Assembly: GCF_027579695.1 (NCBI RefSeq)
Contig: NC_083570.1
Location: 12,994,551-13,058,550, forward strand
DNA length: 64,000 nt
Direction: 5' to 3'
Source of the DNA: Neoarius graeffei
Taxonomy: Eukaryota; Chordata; Actinopteri; Siluriformes; Ariidae
This document shows positions 9,937 to 20,589 of the stretch, piece after piece (the stretch's first letter is position 1; the number at the start of each line of letters is the position of its first letter). The translations under genes and the position numbers were made by a program. The notes beneath the pieces are model-generated. The model had not been told where the DNA came from. It made no database searches and saw nothing but the letters and a program-made list of their open reading frames with translations.

Positions 9937-12900
9937 TCATATATGATTTGACCTCATTTTTAAACGCAGCAAATGAGGGTTTCCTTCCCCCCCCCCCCCC
10001 CCCCCCCATTTACACCTATGAATATGATATTTACCCAAAATAATAAAAAGATTCAATATAAAATTATATGGTTCACAAAATGTTTTTCTTTCAAAGAAAA
10101 ACAAAACATCTTTTTTACTAAAGGATACACTACAAGACCATACCTCACAACACAGACGCTCAACCTCGACCCAAAAAAACCTTGAGAAAAAACATTCATA
10201 AAATAAATGACAAATAGATTCAGACATAGCACCACAGAAAACACATAAATCTGAAAGGTCTGTTTTAAATCTTTGCAATAGTGTGTTTGTGGGGTAAAAT
10301 AAATGTAATATTTTAAAAGAAACTTCCTTGACTTTGTTATTAAGTATGTAATCACTTAAGCAAACCCAAATCTTATCCCAATCAATGTCCACAAAAAGGC
10401 CATTCCAGTAACTTTTACACCTTGGAGTAACAGGTGTCTGTATTATCTGTCTTAGCCACTTATTATTACATTTCCTATCTCTAATGTTTACACCATTAAG
10501 AAATATATTATTGTAAAAGTGTGAAGTAGACTGTTCACAAGGAGCTTGAGATAATATTCTCATAAAACCATTAGGAAGTGCATCAAATACAATACTGTAT
10601 TCTCTGGGTTGTATTGGGATAGCAAATTTATTTAGAAACTCTGTATATGTAAGGAAAAAACCTTGGTTATTAATTAATTGAGAAATAAACAAAATGTTAT
10701 TACAAACCCAGTTTTCAAAGAATATAGATTTCTTTTTAAAAGTGACGAGGTTGTTATTCCATATTATCTGTTTGTGAGGTGAAAAGTTGTGTGTATAAGT
10801 CAAAAGCCAACAGAGGAGGACTTGTTTATGAAAATTAGACAATTTGATGGGGAGCTTATTGACATGAAAGTTACAATGAAGAAGAAATTCTAGACCACCA
10901 ACTTTTTGGAAGATTAAATTTGGAATAAGGTACCATATCTTGTTCTTGTTTTTTATATAATCTTTGATCCAATTTATTTTGAAAACTATATTGGAGGAGT
11001 GAAAATCTATTGTATTTAGTCCACCACGATCATAAGGGTTACTTAGTATTTGTCTATTAAGATAATGGGGTTTATTTTTCCAGATAAAATTAAATAAAGA
11101 TGAGTCTACTTCTTTAATAAATGATTTTGGAGTATCGAGAACTCTAGCAGGATAAACTAAGCGAGACAAACCTTCTGTTTTAGAAAGTAGTATACGTCCT
11201 TTAATAGAAAGGTCTCTCATTAACCATAGATTAAACCTTTTTTTAATTTTAGGAATGAGAGGTTGAAAATTGCAATTAGCCCTTTCTGTCTGATCTTTGC
11301 AGATGTCAATACCCAAATAAGTGACCTTATCTGATACGGGAATAGCTTCAAACTCAGTGACAGGGTAATTGTCCTTTAAAGGGAAGAGAACACATTTTTT
11401 AATATTTAAATGCAGACCAGATATATTTGAAAATTCCTTGATACAATTAATTACTTTTTTAACCTGCATTTCATCCTTGAGAAAAATAGCCGTGTCATCA
11501 GCCAGTTGACAACATTTTATTTCTTTTCCAGATATATTAATACCTTGAAAGGAATTGTTAAATAAATGGAGGGTCAAAATTTCCATTACTAAGATAAATA
11601 AAAAAGGTGCTGCAGGGTCACCTTGCTTTATGCCTCTTGATATGTTAAATCTGTGCGTGGTACCACCTGGGAGTTTCACTGAGCTATTACAATCACTATA
11701 TAAGGTTTTAACAGCCTTCTTAAAGAAAGGACCAAACCCAAAAAAACCTAAGACATCAAATAATGTATTGTGTCTTACAGTATCAAAAGCTTTATATATA
11801 TCAATGAATAAAATGAAACTGTTATCAGTCAAATATTCTCGATAATCAATTAAATCCAGGATTAATCTAATATTATTGCTAATATGTCTACCTTTCATAA
11901 ACCCAGACTGGCATTCATCTATAATTGATGGAAGGCAAAGCTTAAGACGATGTGCAAAAATATGTGCAAACAATTTTGCATCATTGTTAATTAAAGTGAT
12001 TGGCCTCCAGTTTTCAATCAATAAGCAATCTTTATTGGGTTTAGGTATCAAGGTAATTAAACCTTGGCACATAGATGTAGGGAGTTTCCCAATCTCTATA
12101 GCTTCTTTAAATACTAGCAACAAGAATTCGGCAATGTATTCTTGAAATACTTTAAAAAATTCACCTGTAAGACCATCATTACCAGGGGATTTATTGTTTT
12201 TAAGTCGATTAATACTTTTCTTAACTTCATCCAAAGATATATTCTGATCACATAGTTTTTTTTTAACCTGGTCTATTTGCCTCGCGTTGTTCCCTAAGGA
12301 CGACAAGAAGGGGAATGCATTACAAGTCGTGTCTGGCTCTGTATATAATTTACTGTAGAATTCTTCAACAAAGTGAGATATTTCTTGGGGATTTTCAGAA
12401 ATGGAGTTATTGATCTTTAATTGGTGTATGTTGTTAATGCTAGCATTTCTCTTTTCTAAGTTATGGAAGTATTTTGTGTTCTTTTCACCTTGTTCCAGCC
12501 ATTTGCGTCTGGAGCGGACAAAGGCACCTCGTGCCAAGTTCTCATATATATTGTCTAACTGCAGCTGTAGATCAGACAGTTTATCAACATCTGTTTGACA
12601 TTTAACGTCCTTTTCATATATGGCTATTATCTCCTTGAGAATTTTTTCCTGTTGACTTCTTTTTTACCCTGGCCATTTCCTTCCCTCTCATAATTGCAAA
12701 GTTTCGAACCTGGAATTTAGTATATTCCCAATATTTTCCAAAAATTTGTTCTTCCTTAGCCTTATTCCAATTTTCAATAAGAATATTTTTTACGGTTTCC
12801 TTAAACACAGGATCTTTTAAAAGAGTATTGTTAAATTTCCACATATTAAACTTGTGTGTATTTTCCGAAGTAACCATTTGTAAAGATAGAGAGATAACCT

Positions 12901-13674
12901 TGTGATCTGACAGAATTGATGGATTAATTTCTGTTCCCGTCACCTTATTATTAGCTCATTTGACACAAGCCAGAAATCAATCCTTGATTTTCTAGACATA
13001 TCTTTGTTATTCCATGTGAATTGTGTTTGCAAAGGGTTTTTTGTTCTCCAAATATCGCAGCAATTTAAGTGCAAACATAAGTTTCTAAATTCACAATAAG
13101 ATCCTCCTATGGGTCTTGGTGGGAAACAGTCTTTAAGGGGGTTACTAATAGAGTTCCAATCTCCTCCAAATATAAGTTTAGCATTAAGAAAGGCATTAGT
13201 TAGGGCCATAATTTGCTCTTCAAATTCTTCAAACAAATTCCTGTTTCTTACAGTACCATTGTACCCATAAATGTTACCCAAAATAAAAAAGTCATTCATA
13301 AATTCTACAACAAGTATTAGCCATCTTCCAAAGTTGTCAGATATACTCTTACAGACTTTTCCTTTAAAAGAGCCTTTTAAAATTGCCACCCCAGCAAAAT
13401 TGCCATCACCGTAAGACATCCAGAGGTCATCCCCCCATTGGTTTTTCCAAAATTTGAAGTCTGAAAGTAAAGCATGTGTTTCTTGAAGGAAATAAAAATC
13501 AGCCTTTAGATTTTTGCAAAATAAGAAGATAGCCTTCCTCTTAATCAGATCACGAATACCCCTAACATTGAATGAATATAATGAAAGTGCCGTAATGAGC
13601 ACAAAGATAGAACCAGTCAAAAAAAAAAGGAAAAAAAAAACTGACTTACTAGAACCAGTATAGATGAATTTCAC
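9937..13674 (-). pseudogene. L1 ORF2: endonuclease and reverse transcriptase, frameshifted
   Basis: The first part (13,674-12,940) is an apurinic-type endonuclease: LSLYSFNVRGIRD, FYFLQETHA, LIFGGDWNSI, SRIDFWLVSNELI. A 1-nt frameshift near 12,945 moves the SDHKVISLSL motif to the next frame (12,943-12,614). A second frameshift near 12,640 precedes the long frame to 9937. There RT motifs appear in order: NNKSPGNDGLTGEF, NWRPITLINNDAKL, FIDIYKAFDTV, GIKQGDPAAPFLF, LADDTAIF (near 11,500) and YLGIDI, then a C-terminal region with the CCHC-like CVFCGAMSESICHLFYEC. A poly-C run at about 9989-10,008 shifts the end. Only two simple indels and the homopolymer break it, so the copy is young. It makes cDNA at nicked DNA in other L1 elements. 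Confidence 0.9.
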
Positions 13675-14006
13675 CTTTGAAAAACCTGTTATGAACCATG
13701 AATTAAGTGGTAATTGAACTTGTCTGACTTAAAAAGTGTCAGTTTTACTGATATAAAACAAGTCATGAGCTATCAGTAACCAAAGTATCATAATGGAAAA
13801 AATAATTAAGGCTACTATCCTAGAGTTAAGAGGTAATATTATTTTCTTTTGTCAACCTCAATAGTTTTTGGAATGTACTTTAAAGCAAGTGCTGACTTCA
13901 AGTGCAGTAATCAGTTGTAGGAAAAGTAGCCTGTAAGATATAAAACAAAACTAAAGCAAATAGCAGACCTATTGAAGGCCTACTCGAAGCGAGAATCAAG
14001 CATATT
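13675..14006 (-). other. L1 inter-ORF spacer
   Basis: AT-rich sequence between ORF1 stop and ORF2 start, with no ORF of note. It belongs to the L1 element. Confidence 0.7.
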
Positions 14007-14798
14007 TCATTCCCAAGCCCTGATTTCTTTGCCATCAATCATAGCATTTGCACCAACGTAGAAAGCTTTTTTTCCTTCTTTGCGAGCCCTTTCGACCTGT
14101 GGCCACAGCCAGTTGCGTGCCTCCTTATCCTTGGCAGTGAGGTCTTCTCCAAACTTGAGCTTATTATTTTTGAGGAAGTCGGAGCCCTTCGCGCATTTCC
14201 ACACCAGGTCCCGCGTAGATCTCATTGTGAAACGAGTGATGACTGCACGTGTTTTTCCATCTTTCTTTTTGCCGATCTTGTGGGAAACGTCTATTCGAAA
14301 CTGTAGATCTTCGCCGTTGCTGTCGCTTGGAACAATGGCTTTACAAATGTTCATAACACGATCCTTTACTACTTCTCCCTCAATTTCCTCAAGTCCATAT
14401 AGTCTTAAGTTCCATCTACGATGGTAACGCTCCAATTCATTCACTTTTTCGTCTAGCTTTGTAAGTTTGCCCTCATGCTTCTCATTAGTTTGCTTCACTA
14501 GGGTCACATCGGCTTTAACCGTCTGAATCTCTCTTGCCAGAAATTCTGTAGATTCTTTCAGAGAATCAATCGAGTCAGCATTTTTCTTGATCAAAGAGGC
14601 CAGAGAATCCGCATTTTCTTTCAATTTTTCCGCTACCAACCTCACGATGTTGTCTTGCAGTTCGGATAGTGTAGGCTCCATCTTCCCCTTTTTCGTAGCA
14701 GGAGTGGAAGGAGCAGAATCGGGAAGAAGTACGAGTTCAGCTTGAGCATATGTATGTCCATTTATAACAGAAATGTCCATTCCCTCTGCGTCTTGCAT
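14007..14798 (-). CDS. L1 ORF1 RNA-binding protein
   Basis: 263 residues, intact from an ATG at 14,798. Residues ~45-135 form a coiled coil with regular heptads (LSELQDNIVRLVAEKL to LTKLDEKVNELERYH), the usual trimerisation region. It is followed by an RRM-like segment starting NLRLYGLEE (about 140-205) and a C-terminal domain (DLVWKCAKGSDFLK, KEARNWLWPQVERARKEGKKAFY). This is the layout of L1 ORF1p, which coats L1 RNA and has nucleic-acid chaperone activity in studied elements. It lies directly upstream of ORF2 on the same strand within the L1 element, about 330 bp away. Confidence 0.9.
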   Translation of the reverse strand: MQDAEGMDISVINGHTYAQAELVLLPDSAPSTPATKKGKMEPTLSELQDNIVRLVAEKLKENADSLASLIKKNADSIDSLKESTEFLAREIQTVKADVTLVKQTNEKHEGKLTKLDEKVNELERYHRRWNLRLYGLEEIEGEVVKDRVMNICKAIVPSDSNGEDLQFRIDVSHKIGKKKDGKTRAVITRFTMRSTRDLVWKCAKGSDFLKNNKLKFGEDLTAKDKEARNWLWPQVERARKEGKKAFYVGANAMIDGKEIRAWE

Positions 14799-15375
14799 TA
14801 AGGAAGTGAAGGAGAGATTTTTTTTTTGCCTTGCCTTGCTCTCTTGACCTCTTGTCTGTCATGGTAGATTAGCAATATAGCCTATATTATATAGGCTAAA
14901 CGAATGAAAAAAAATTGACGTCGTAGGCTACTGAAAGTTTAAACAAAATTTGTTCATAAAATCCAAAATATAGTAACAAGTAACAGTACTGTCAATTCGG
15001 TAAGTTCAGAAAAAGTAAAGTCAAAGTTAAGGTGAAGTATTCATCATCAACTGATTAAGCATGCGTTATTCCGACTGCCTCAGTCGCCATCTTTATCCAT
15101 AATCGACCAAGGCTGTTGTGTTTCCCACTTGTGGTCTCGTCACTTGTCACTTCCGGAAGGGGCAGTGCTGAAGTAAGTAGCTGGACTGCGTGGCTCGATA
15201 AGGTTTACATGCACTAAGTAGCTCAGCAAAAATCACATAATCTAGGTCGTGTAGCTCGATTGCGAGAAATCAAGTTCGGTTCAATTTCAGCCGAGCTAAG
15301 GTGTTTACATACCATTTAGAGCTTCGATTTCAGATGAGCTACGGCAGAAATTCGATTTTCTCTGTGCATGTAAAC

Positions 15376-15756
15376 GCACTGAATGACGAAAGAGGTGAAA
15401 TCAGCTAAGAGGAGCTACGCTGAAAGGATTAAAAACAGCCTTTCAGCCAACGATCCAGCATCAGTGTGGACAGGCCTGAAGAATATCACTAACTACAGGA
15501 GACCATCCCCCAACACTGCAGTGAACCATCAACTGGCTGACGAGTTGAATGTGTTCTACTCCAGATTCGACAAATTCACACTTCTCCCCCCCCTCAGACA
15601 TTAAAGACCCATTCACACCCCCTGCTATTCTGCCTCCTCTCGCCTCTGACCCCACACCAGCACTCAAGATCTGTGAAGAGGATGTTTGTCAGCTTTTTTG
15701 CAGACAGAAGATCAGGAAGGCACCTGGCCCAGATGGTGTATCACCCTCCTGTCTGA
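15376..15756 (+). pseudogene. LINE-A continued: linker and start of reverse transcriptase
   Basis: The reading resumes after the TIR element with TKEVKSAKRSYAERI, SVWTGLKNITNYRRP, LADELNVFYSRFD, then (next frame, past an indel near 15,590) DVCQLFCRQKIRKAPGPDG, the first conserved RT block of L2/CR1-type LINEs. It is stopped at 15,756 by the next TIR element. Confidence 0.85.
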
Positions 15757-16455
15757 GCCCATGTTTACATTAGACCGTATCAGCGGATCATCAGATTAAC
15801 GTTTTTAAAACGATTAGTGTGCACACAGCAACACCAATACACAATTTGCGCGCACATAGCAACGCCAATACACGGATACGCTCGGCTCCGCAGGCATCCT
15901 GCACTCCAAATCACTCCGCCCTGAACAGCGAGTGCCCTCTGGAGGGTGCGCACTCCGGCCTTGAGCAGCTCACACAGCGCATGAGTGAAGTGCACAAGCC
16001 ACGATTCGGGACTGAGCCGCTGTGTGTGTGATCCCAGCGCATATCACTTACTACTTGCAAGTGGAAGGATGGCAAGCCTAAAGACAATCATAACTACACA
16101 ATGGGCAGTATTTGCTTCAGTATTTGCAGTATTTTCATACTTTTATACTCTTTAATGAAAGATGATACAAGGCGGAAGTCCGCGCCGTTTTTCAGCAGTC
16201 GCGTCACATGACCAACGCCAGCGAATCAGGAAGGTGGATGTCACAGTGACGTTGTCCAATGAGACGCCAGCTAGAGCTCAGCACAGCGTATCCGCGTATT
16301 CTGAATGTTTACACAGCACCGGAGCTGACACGATCTGGATTGAATACGTGGACGCTGGCGGATTCCCGTTTCCCGGCGTTTCCAGGTGGTTTAATGTAAA
16401 CAGACAGTGCATCCGCGAAGAAAACGAGACAGATACGGTCTAATGTAAACATAGC
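15757..16455. mobile_element. 699-bp TIR element (family B) with CTGA target duplication
   Basis: The left end GCCCATGTTTACATTAGACC and right end (reverse complement GCTATGTTTACATTAGACCG) form about 24 bp of near-perfect inverted repeat. CTGA is found at 15,753-15,756 and 16,456-16,459, and joining the LINE across it restores the expected codons (SCL-K-VCADQL). No ORF of note. A 4-bp duplication excludes hAT and Tc1; the superfamily is left open. Confidence 0.85.
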
Positions 16456-16479
16456 CTGAAGGTCTGTGCTGATCAGCTG
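16456..16479 (+). pseudogene. LINE-A fragment between two insertions
   Basis: Short LINE segment (AAGGTCTGTGCTGATCAG region) linking family B element and LTR-like block; it continues at 18,176. Confidence 0.8.
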
Positions 16480-18175
16480 TGTAGGTATCATGCCGCCATC
16501 TTGTGTCAGAACTACAATTCCCAGTCCACTTCCGTGTGACCTACGTCACGCGTGGGCGGGATCATCTACGTCATCATTCAAGGAAACATAAAACAATGGG
16601 ACAACGCTTCCATCTTTGTCTCTCACGTCTGGCTTCCAATGAATCTGGATGTATAAAGAGGCGCGCTCTCCACCCAGAAAGACGTCTTCTTTCTTGCAAG
16701 ATCCATCACTCAGCGCGATTTTCTTTCTTACCCTTGGCGAAGGTAAACTCTAGAGTCGCGCGATCTTTAAACTCAACCTGAGTTACAACCGGTTTACTTG
16801 CATTAGAAGTGACGTCACGACTGCAGCCCAGGCAGTCAAAAGTTAAGAAGCGATTGAATCCTTTTTAACTCAAAAGCGCTGTGCATCTTATTCTGATCAG
16901 AGACTTTTCCTCACGAACGCTGAGGTTCGGACCAAGAATCCTCTGCTTTCCACGGGAACCACCCAAGTGCTCCGCTGGACCAGAAAGTTTTCTCCGCCTC
17001 CATCACGAGCGGCTCACGTGCTCCCACGGCGAGGCCCGAGACTACACCGGCGAATAGTTCTTCATATCTTGCTAAAGGCAGGATTAAGTAAGATTTTGGC
17101 ATTTGGGCATAATTAGGATAGTCTTAGGAATTTGCTTTTATTTGAAATGGTGTGAATTTAAACCCAGGTTTATCATTACACTGTTAGACACGCAGCGTGT
17201 TGATTTATTTTGGTTCTATGTTCTCTCAATTGTTTAATAGATAGGCTGCGCATGCTTCTCTCTTTTATTCTTACTAACATTATAATTTCATTATTATACA
17301 TCTTGATCTCATTAAGATTTCAGTGGATTCAGTATGGTTATGAGCTAGTGGGTTAGCTACAGCTTCCCTTTTGTCTGCTTAGCAACACAAAGCTAATCAA
17401 GGCCTACCATGTGCTCAGCAGGCCATCAGGCCTGATAAACCACACCTCAGCTAGAAATCCACAAGCCAGTTTTTAGTTAGCTACGGCTAATACCCTTGTC
17501 TTTAGCAACACGTGCTCAGTAGGCCTCACCAGGCCTAACAAACACACTTTAGCTAGGCCATAGGGCCTTTAGCAAACTCACACTAGCAACACAAGGCTAA
17601 ACACAGAGCTAATCCTTTGTTCTGTTTAGATAACATTCTTTTGTTTAGCTACCAACAAGCTAGGCCTCCACCACGTGTAGTTAGCTACACGAGGCTAAAC
17701 ACATGGTCAAGTCCTTCTCTCTCTCTCACACACACACACACCTCACTGCTTGTATATATTGATTTTTTTTATCTTTGTATAATAAAGTCATTTATTAAAC
17801 AAACTGTGTTTATTTGTGAACAATATCTGAAGTCCCCAATCTTCTCAAAGAATTCAAAAAGGGTGCGTATGTTATGTAATATGGTAAGTGATCATAATAA
17901 TTTGGAAATATACCATAATTTAGCTGTTTGGTAATTTATTATTAAGCACCAGGATTAATGGTATGATTCACTAAATGATTCCCTAAACGATTCATTGAAT
18001 GATTCACTAAATGATTCACTGAATGAGACTGATTCTATGGTATGATTCGATTCAAACGAGTCAAATTAAATGATTCAATGGGATTGATTCATTTTAATTA
18101 TTAACCTTCAAAATTTAATGAGACTGATTTAACGAGATTGATCACTTAATTTCAATAATTAACTGATTGCACCCA
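16480..18175. mobile_element. Candidate solo LTR, 1.7 kb, 6-bp target duplication
   Basis: It starts TGTAGGTATC and ends GATTGCACCCA, so it has TG...CA ends. CAGCTG flanks it at 16,474-16,479 and 18,176-18,181, and removing it rejoins the LINE reading. An AATAAA signal lies near 17,779 (TGTATAATAAAGTCATT), as expected inside an LTR. A run of TGATTCACTAAA-type degenerate repeats fills 17,960-18,110. No ORF of retroviral type is present. It could be another element with TG...CA ends, but a solo LTR is the simplest reading. Confidence 0.6.
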
Positions 18176-18308
18176 CAGCTGGCTCCCATCTTCACCCAGA
18201 TCTTCAATAGATCCCTGGAGCTGTGTGAAGTCCCCTCATGCTTCAAACACTCCACAATAATCCCAGTTCCCAAGAAAACCACCATCACAGGACTGAATGA
18301 CTACAGGC
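18176..18308 (+). pseudogene. LINE-A last fragment (RT block), abruptly joined to Gypsy
   Basis: It encodes [31 protein letters not shown], then GLNDYRP, and ends at about 18,308, in the middle of the RT domain. The rest of the RT, the C-terminus and the 3' tail are absent; Gypsy protease sequence follows at once. Confidence 0.8.
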
Positions 18309-18622
18309 CTGGCTTTTGAGTACATGGATTCTGGTATGGCTGTGATAGCCGCTCCTGTATCAAATTTAAAATTAATCAGTTCTCCGTTCATCTGTATATC
18401 CTGTTTCCAGATTTCTTGCTTCTGACTTTGAATCGTTCCCATGAATGCCCATTCTGCCATGTCATGGCTTTCTTCGATGGCTTCCACTCTCTGTCCTGTC
18501 TGACACATCGTCACAAAATGGTCTTTCTTTGGACATTTTCTACACTCCGCTTCTCTAGCTGGACATTGTTTCAGTGTATGCTGAGGGCTTTTCCCACATC
18601 TTTTGTTTCCGGTTGAGAGTAT
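18309..18622 (-). pseudogene. Ty3/Gypsy nucleocapsid zinc knuckle and protease start
   Basis: On the minus strand: a knuckle-like CRKCPKKDHFVTMC with a degenerate first knuckle (NKRCGKSPQHTLKQC), then MNGELINFKFDTGAAITAIP, where DTGA is the aspartic protease active-site motif, and PESMYSKA. At 18,309 it is cut by LINE-A; the protease end continues at about 8017 but some 15-20 residues appear to be missing. It is cut on its N-terminal side by a LINE tail. Confidence 0.85.
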
Positions 18623-19245
18623 GCCGTGTGCATTCTGGCTGCCACTTCTCACCGGAGACTTGTATTTTTATTTTATTTTCTCTTTTGTTTTTCTTTTTTG
18701 TGTTTGGGTAGTTTGATGTTTGCTTTTGTTTGAGTGTTTTTGTCCGTCAGTTGTGGTGTAACTCCAGACCCAGTTTTGGGTGTCAGTTCCCTCCAGGCCT
18801 CGGTTTGCCGTGGGTGATGCCTGTGCTCCTAGCTATGGACTGCAGTGAACTCGTTGCTCATTTTAACATCGTGGTTGTCCAGCGCTCTGTGCTTGCAGTG
18901 CTTTAGTGCTTGGCATGATATTCCGAGCAATGTTGCTTGGTGGCATTGCAACGGCTGTGCAGGCGGTTTGGGACATACCAGCGCTCTGCGTGGCAGTGCA
19001 TCTGTGCTCACTTTGTGAATCCATGGCATGGTGTTCTGGGTGGTGATGCCCGGTGCCATTGCAGTGGCTATGCTGGAGGTGTGGCACTTTTTTTTTTTGT
19101 GCGCCTTTTGGTGAGACTGTGGCTGCTACACCATTGGACTGTCATTCTGACCTTTATTTGGTGGACTTTTTTTTTCCTATAATTGTAAAGCGACCTTGGG
19201 TTTTGAGAAAGGCACTATAGAAATTGAAAGTATTATTACACTAGT
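18623..19245 (+). mobile_element. LINE 3'-tail-like insertion
   Basis: Non-coding sequence that ends in AAAGCGACCTTGGGTTTTG and GGCACTATAGAAATTGAAAG, the typical 3' tail of L2/CR1-group LINEs and their SINEs. It is inserted in the Gypsy gag-pol junction. The 5' boundary is approximate. Confidence 0.6.
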
Positions 19246-19880
19246 ATTTATAGTACAAGGTCTACAAATAAGATACTATTAATCACACCCTCAATAAGAA
19301 CTGAACTGGGCAAGACCTCTTTTTCTTACTATGCACCATACGTTTGGAACGAATTTCAGAACACACTACACCTAGAGACACTTCCTTCTGTTAATACTTT
19401 TAAAAATCTTTTAAAATCAGCTCTTACAGAGCAGTGCCATTGCTTTTAAATATGGTGCCCATGTGTCTACTTTTTTAAAAAAATCCTTTTATTGTTGTTT
19501 AGTTTGTGTTTTATCTTAGAATTTATGTGAGTCTTGTCTTCTTGCAGTCTCTTGTCTTTAGTGTCCTTGGCTGTACTGTCAATTGTTTTTGTTATGTTTA
19601 TGAGATTTGTCTTGTTTTAGTTGTGTTCTTTTGACTTGGTGTATTTAGTGTATGTTACATGTTTAGTTATAGCACATATTCCACTGTTTTGTGTGCTTTG
19701 TAGTCTGATTTAGTCTTTAGTGTTTTGGTAGTGTTGTCCTCTGTCTTTGTGTTTTTTAACTTTTAACTTGCTGCCACTTGGCCAGGACTCCCTGGAAGAA
19801 GAGTCACTGTGACTCAACGGGACCTTTCCTGGTTAAACAAAGGTTAAATTTAAAAAAAAAATTATTATTACTATTATTTT
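19246..19880 (+). pseudogene. LINE ORF2 C-terminus and 3' UTR
   Basis: 19,286-19,449 encodes LRTELGKTSFSYYAPYVWNEF and LKSALTEQCHCF then a stop. This is the conserved C-terminus of L2/Rex1-type reverse transcriptases, where lines of the form 'F....P..WN.LP' close the ORF. Then comes a T-rich 3' UTR ending in GGACCTTTCCTGGTTAAACA and an ATT-repeat tail at about 19,860-19,880. Only the last ~55 residues are present, as in 5'-truncated LINE inserts. Confidence 0.75.
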
Positions 19881-20258
19881 GTGATTTTCTATTCTCTGGG
19901 CAGTGTGACTTTTCTGTGCTGTTGTCACCATCTTAAAGCTTCCTGGTTTTTGTGCAGCTATAGCATCCACATTTGCGATCTTAATTTCAGTCTTTTTACA
20001 TCTAATTAATGGTCGCTGTTTCTTGACTTCTTCATTTTGTCTGACTTGTGTAATTGTTTTAGCCAATGCGAGATTAGGATCTAATTGTAATTTTGCTGAC
20101 AACTTTGTGTCTCTGATTCCCACGATGATCCGATCTCTAATCATTTCTTCCAGCAGAACGCCATATTGGCAATGCTCCACAAGCTTGTGAAAATCAGTGA
20201 TAAAGTTTTCCACTGTTTCGCCTGGCTGTTGATATCTGCTATTAAATTTGGCTCTCTC
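19881..20258 (-). pseudogene. Ty3/Gypsy gag (capsid) fragment
   Basis: Minus strand: RANFNSRYQQPGETVENFI, TDFHKLVEHCQYG, LEEMIRDRIIVGIRD, LAKTITQVRQNEEVKKQ. This is the retrotransposon gag capsid core. It lies upstream of the zinc knuckle at 18.6 kb in element order. The N-terminal end is cut by the Tc1 element at 20,258 and the C-terminal end by the LINE insert at 19,880. Confidence 0.85.
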
Positions 20259-20589
20259 ATACAGTTGTGGTCAGAAGTTCACATACAGTGACATGAATGT
20301 CATCTTGGATATGAATGTCATGGCAATATTGGGCTGTCAATGATTTCTCTGAACTGTTCGTTTTCTGTGGCGAAATGACTGCACATCGTATTTCCTTAAT
20401 AGAAAAAAAAACTTGAATTTGGTGCAATAGTTTTAATTTATTTTGAGTTTTCTGAAATCAGCACATGGTCAAAATTATACATACAGGGTCAACAAATTTA
20501 CATACACTCAGATTATTAATTCAGAGGCGCTGAAACTTCCAAAATGTCTCTTATCTTGCCAAGGCCGAGGTCTCCTAACTTCCTGTTAG

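Larger units (their letters stand above)
9771..15104 (-). mobile_element. Nearly full-length L1-type LINE with 13-bp target duplication
   Basis: GACCAAGGCTGTT flanks the element at 9758-9770 and 15,105-15,117. A poly-T at 9771-9779 is the poly-A tail on the minus strand. Order in minus direction: 5' UTR (15,104-14,799), ORF1 (14,798-14,007), a 330-bp inter-ORF spacer (14,006-13,675), ORF2 (13,674-9937), 3' UTR. Total length is about 5.3 kb, close to full length for the group. Confidence 0.92.
9319..15375. mobile_element. TIR DNA transposon inside LINE-A (itself split by L1)
   Basis: The left end ACGTTTACATGCACATCGAAATCG and right end (reverse complement GCGTTTACATGCACAGAGAAAATCG) form an inverted repeat at the two LINE-A junctions. 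Without the L1 it is about 0.72 kb (9319-9770 plus 15,105-15,375) and carries repeated AGCTCGATT-type motifs. No transposase was seen. Exact target duplication cannot be fixed because the TIR flank resembles the LINE sequence. Confidence 0.75.
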
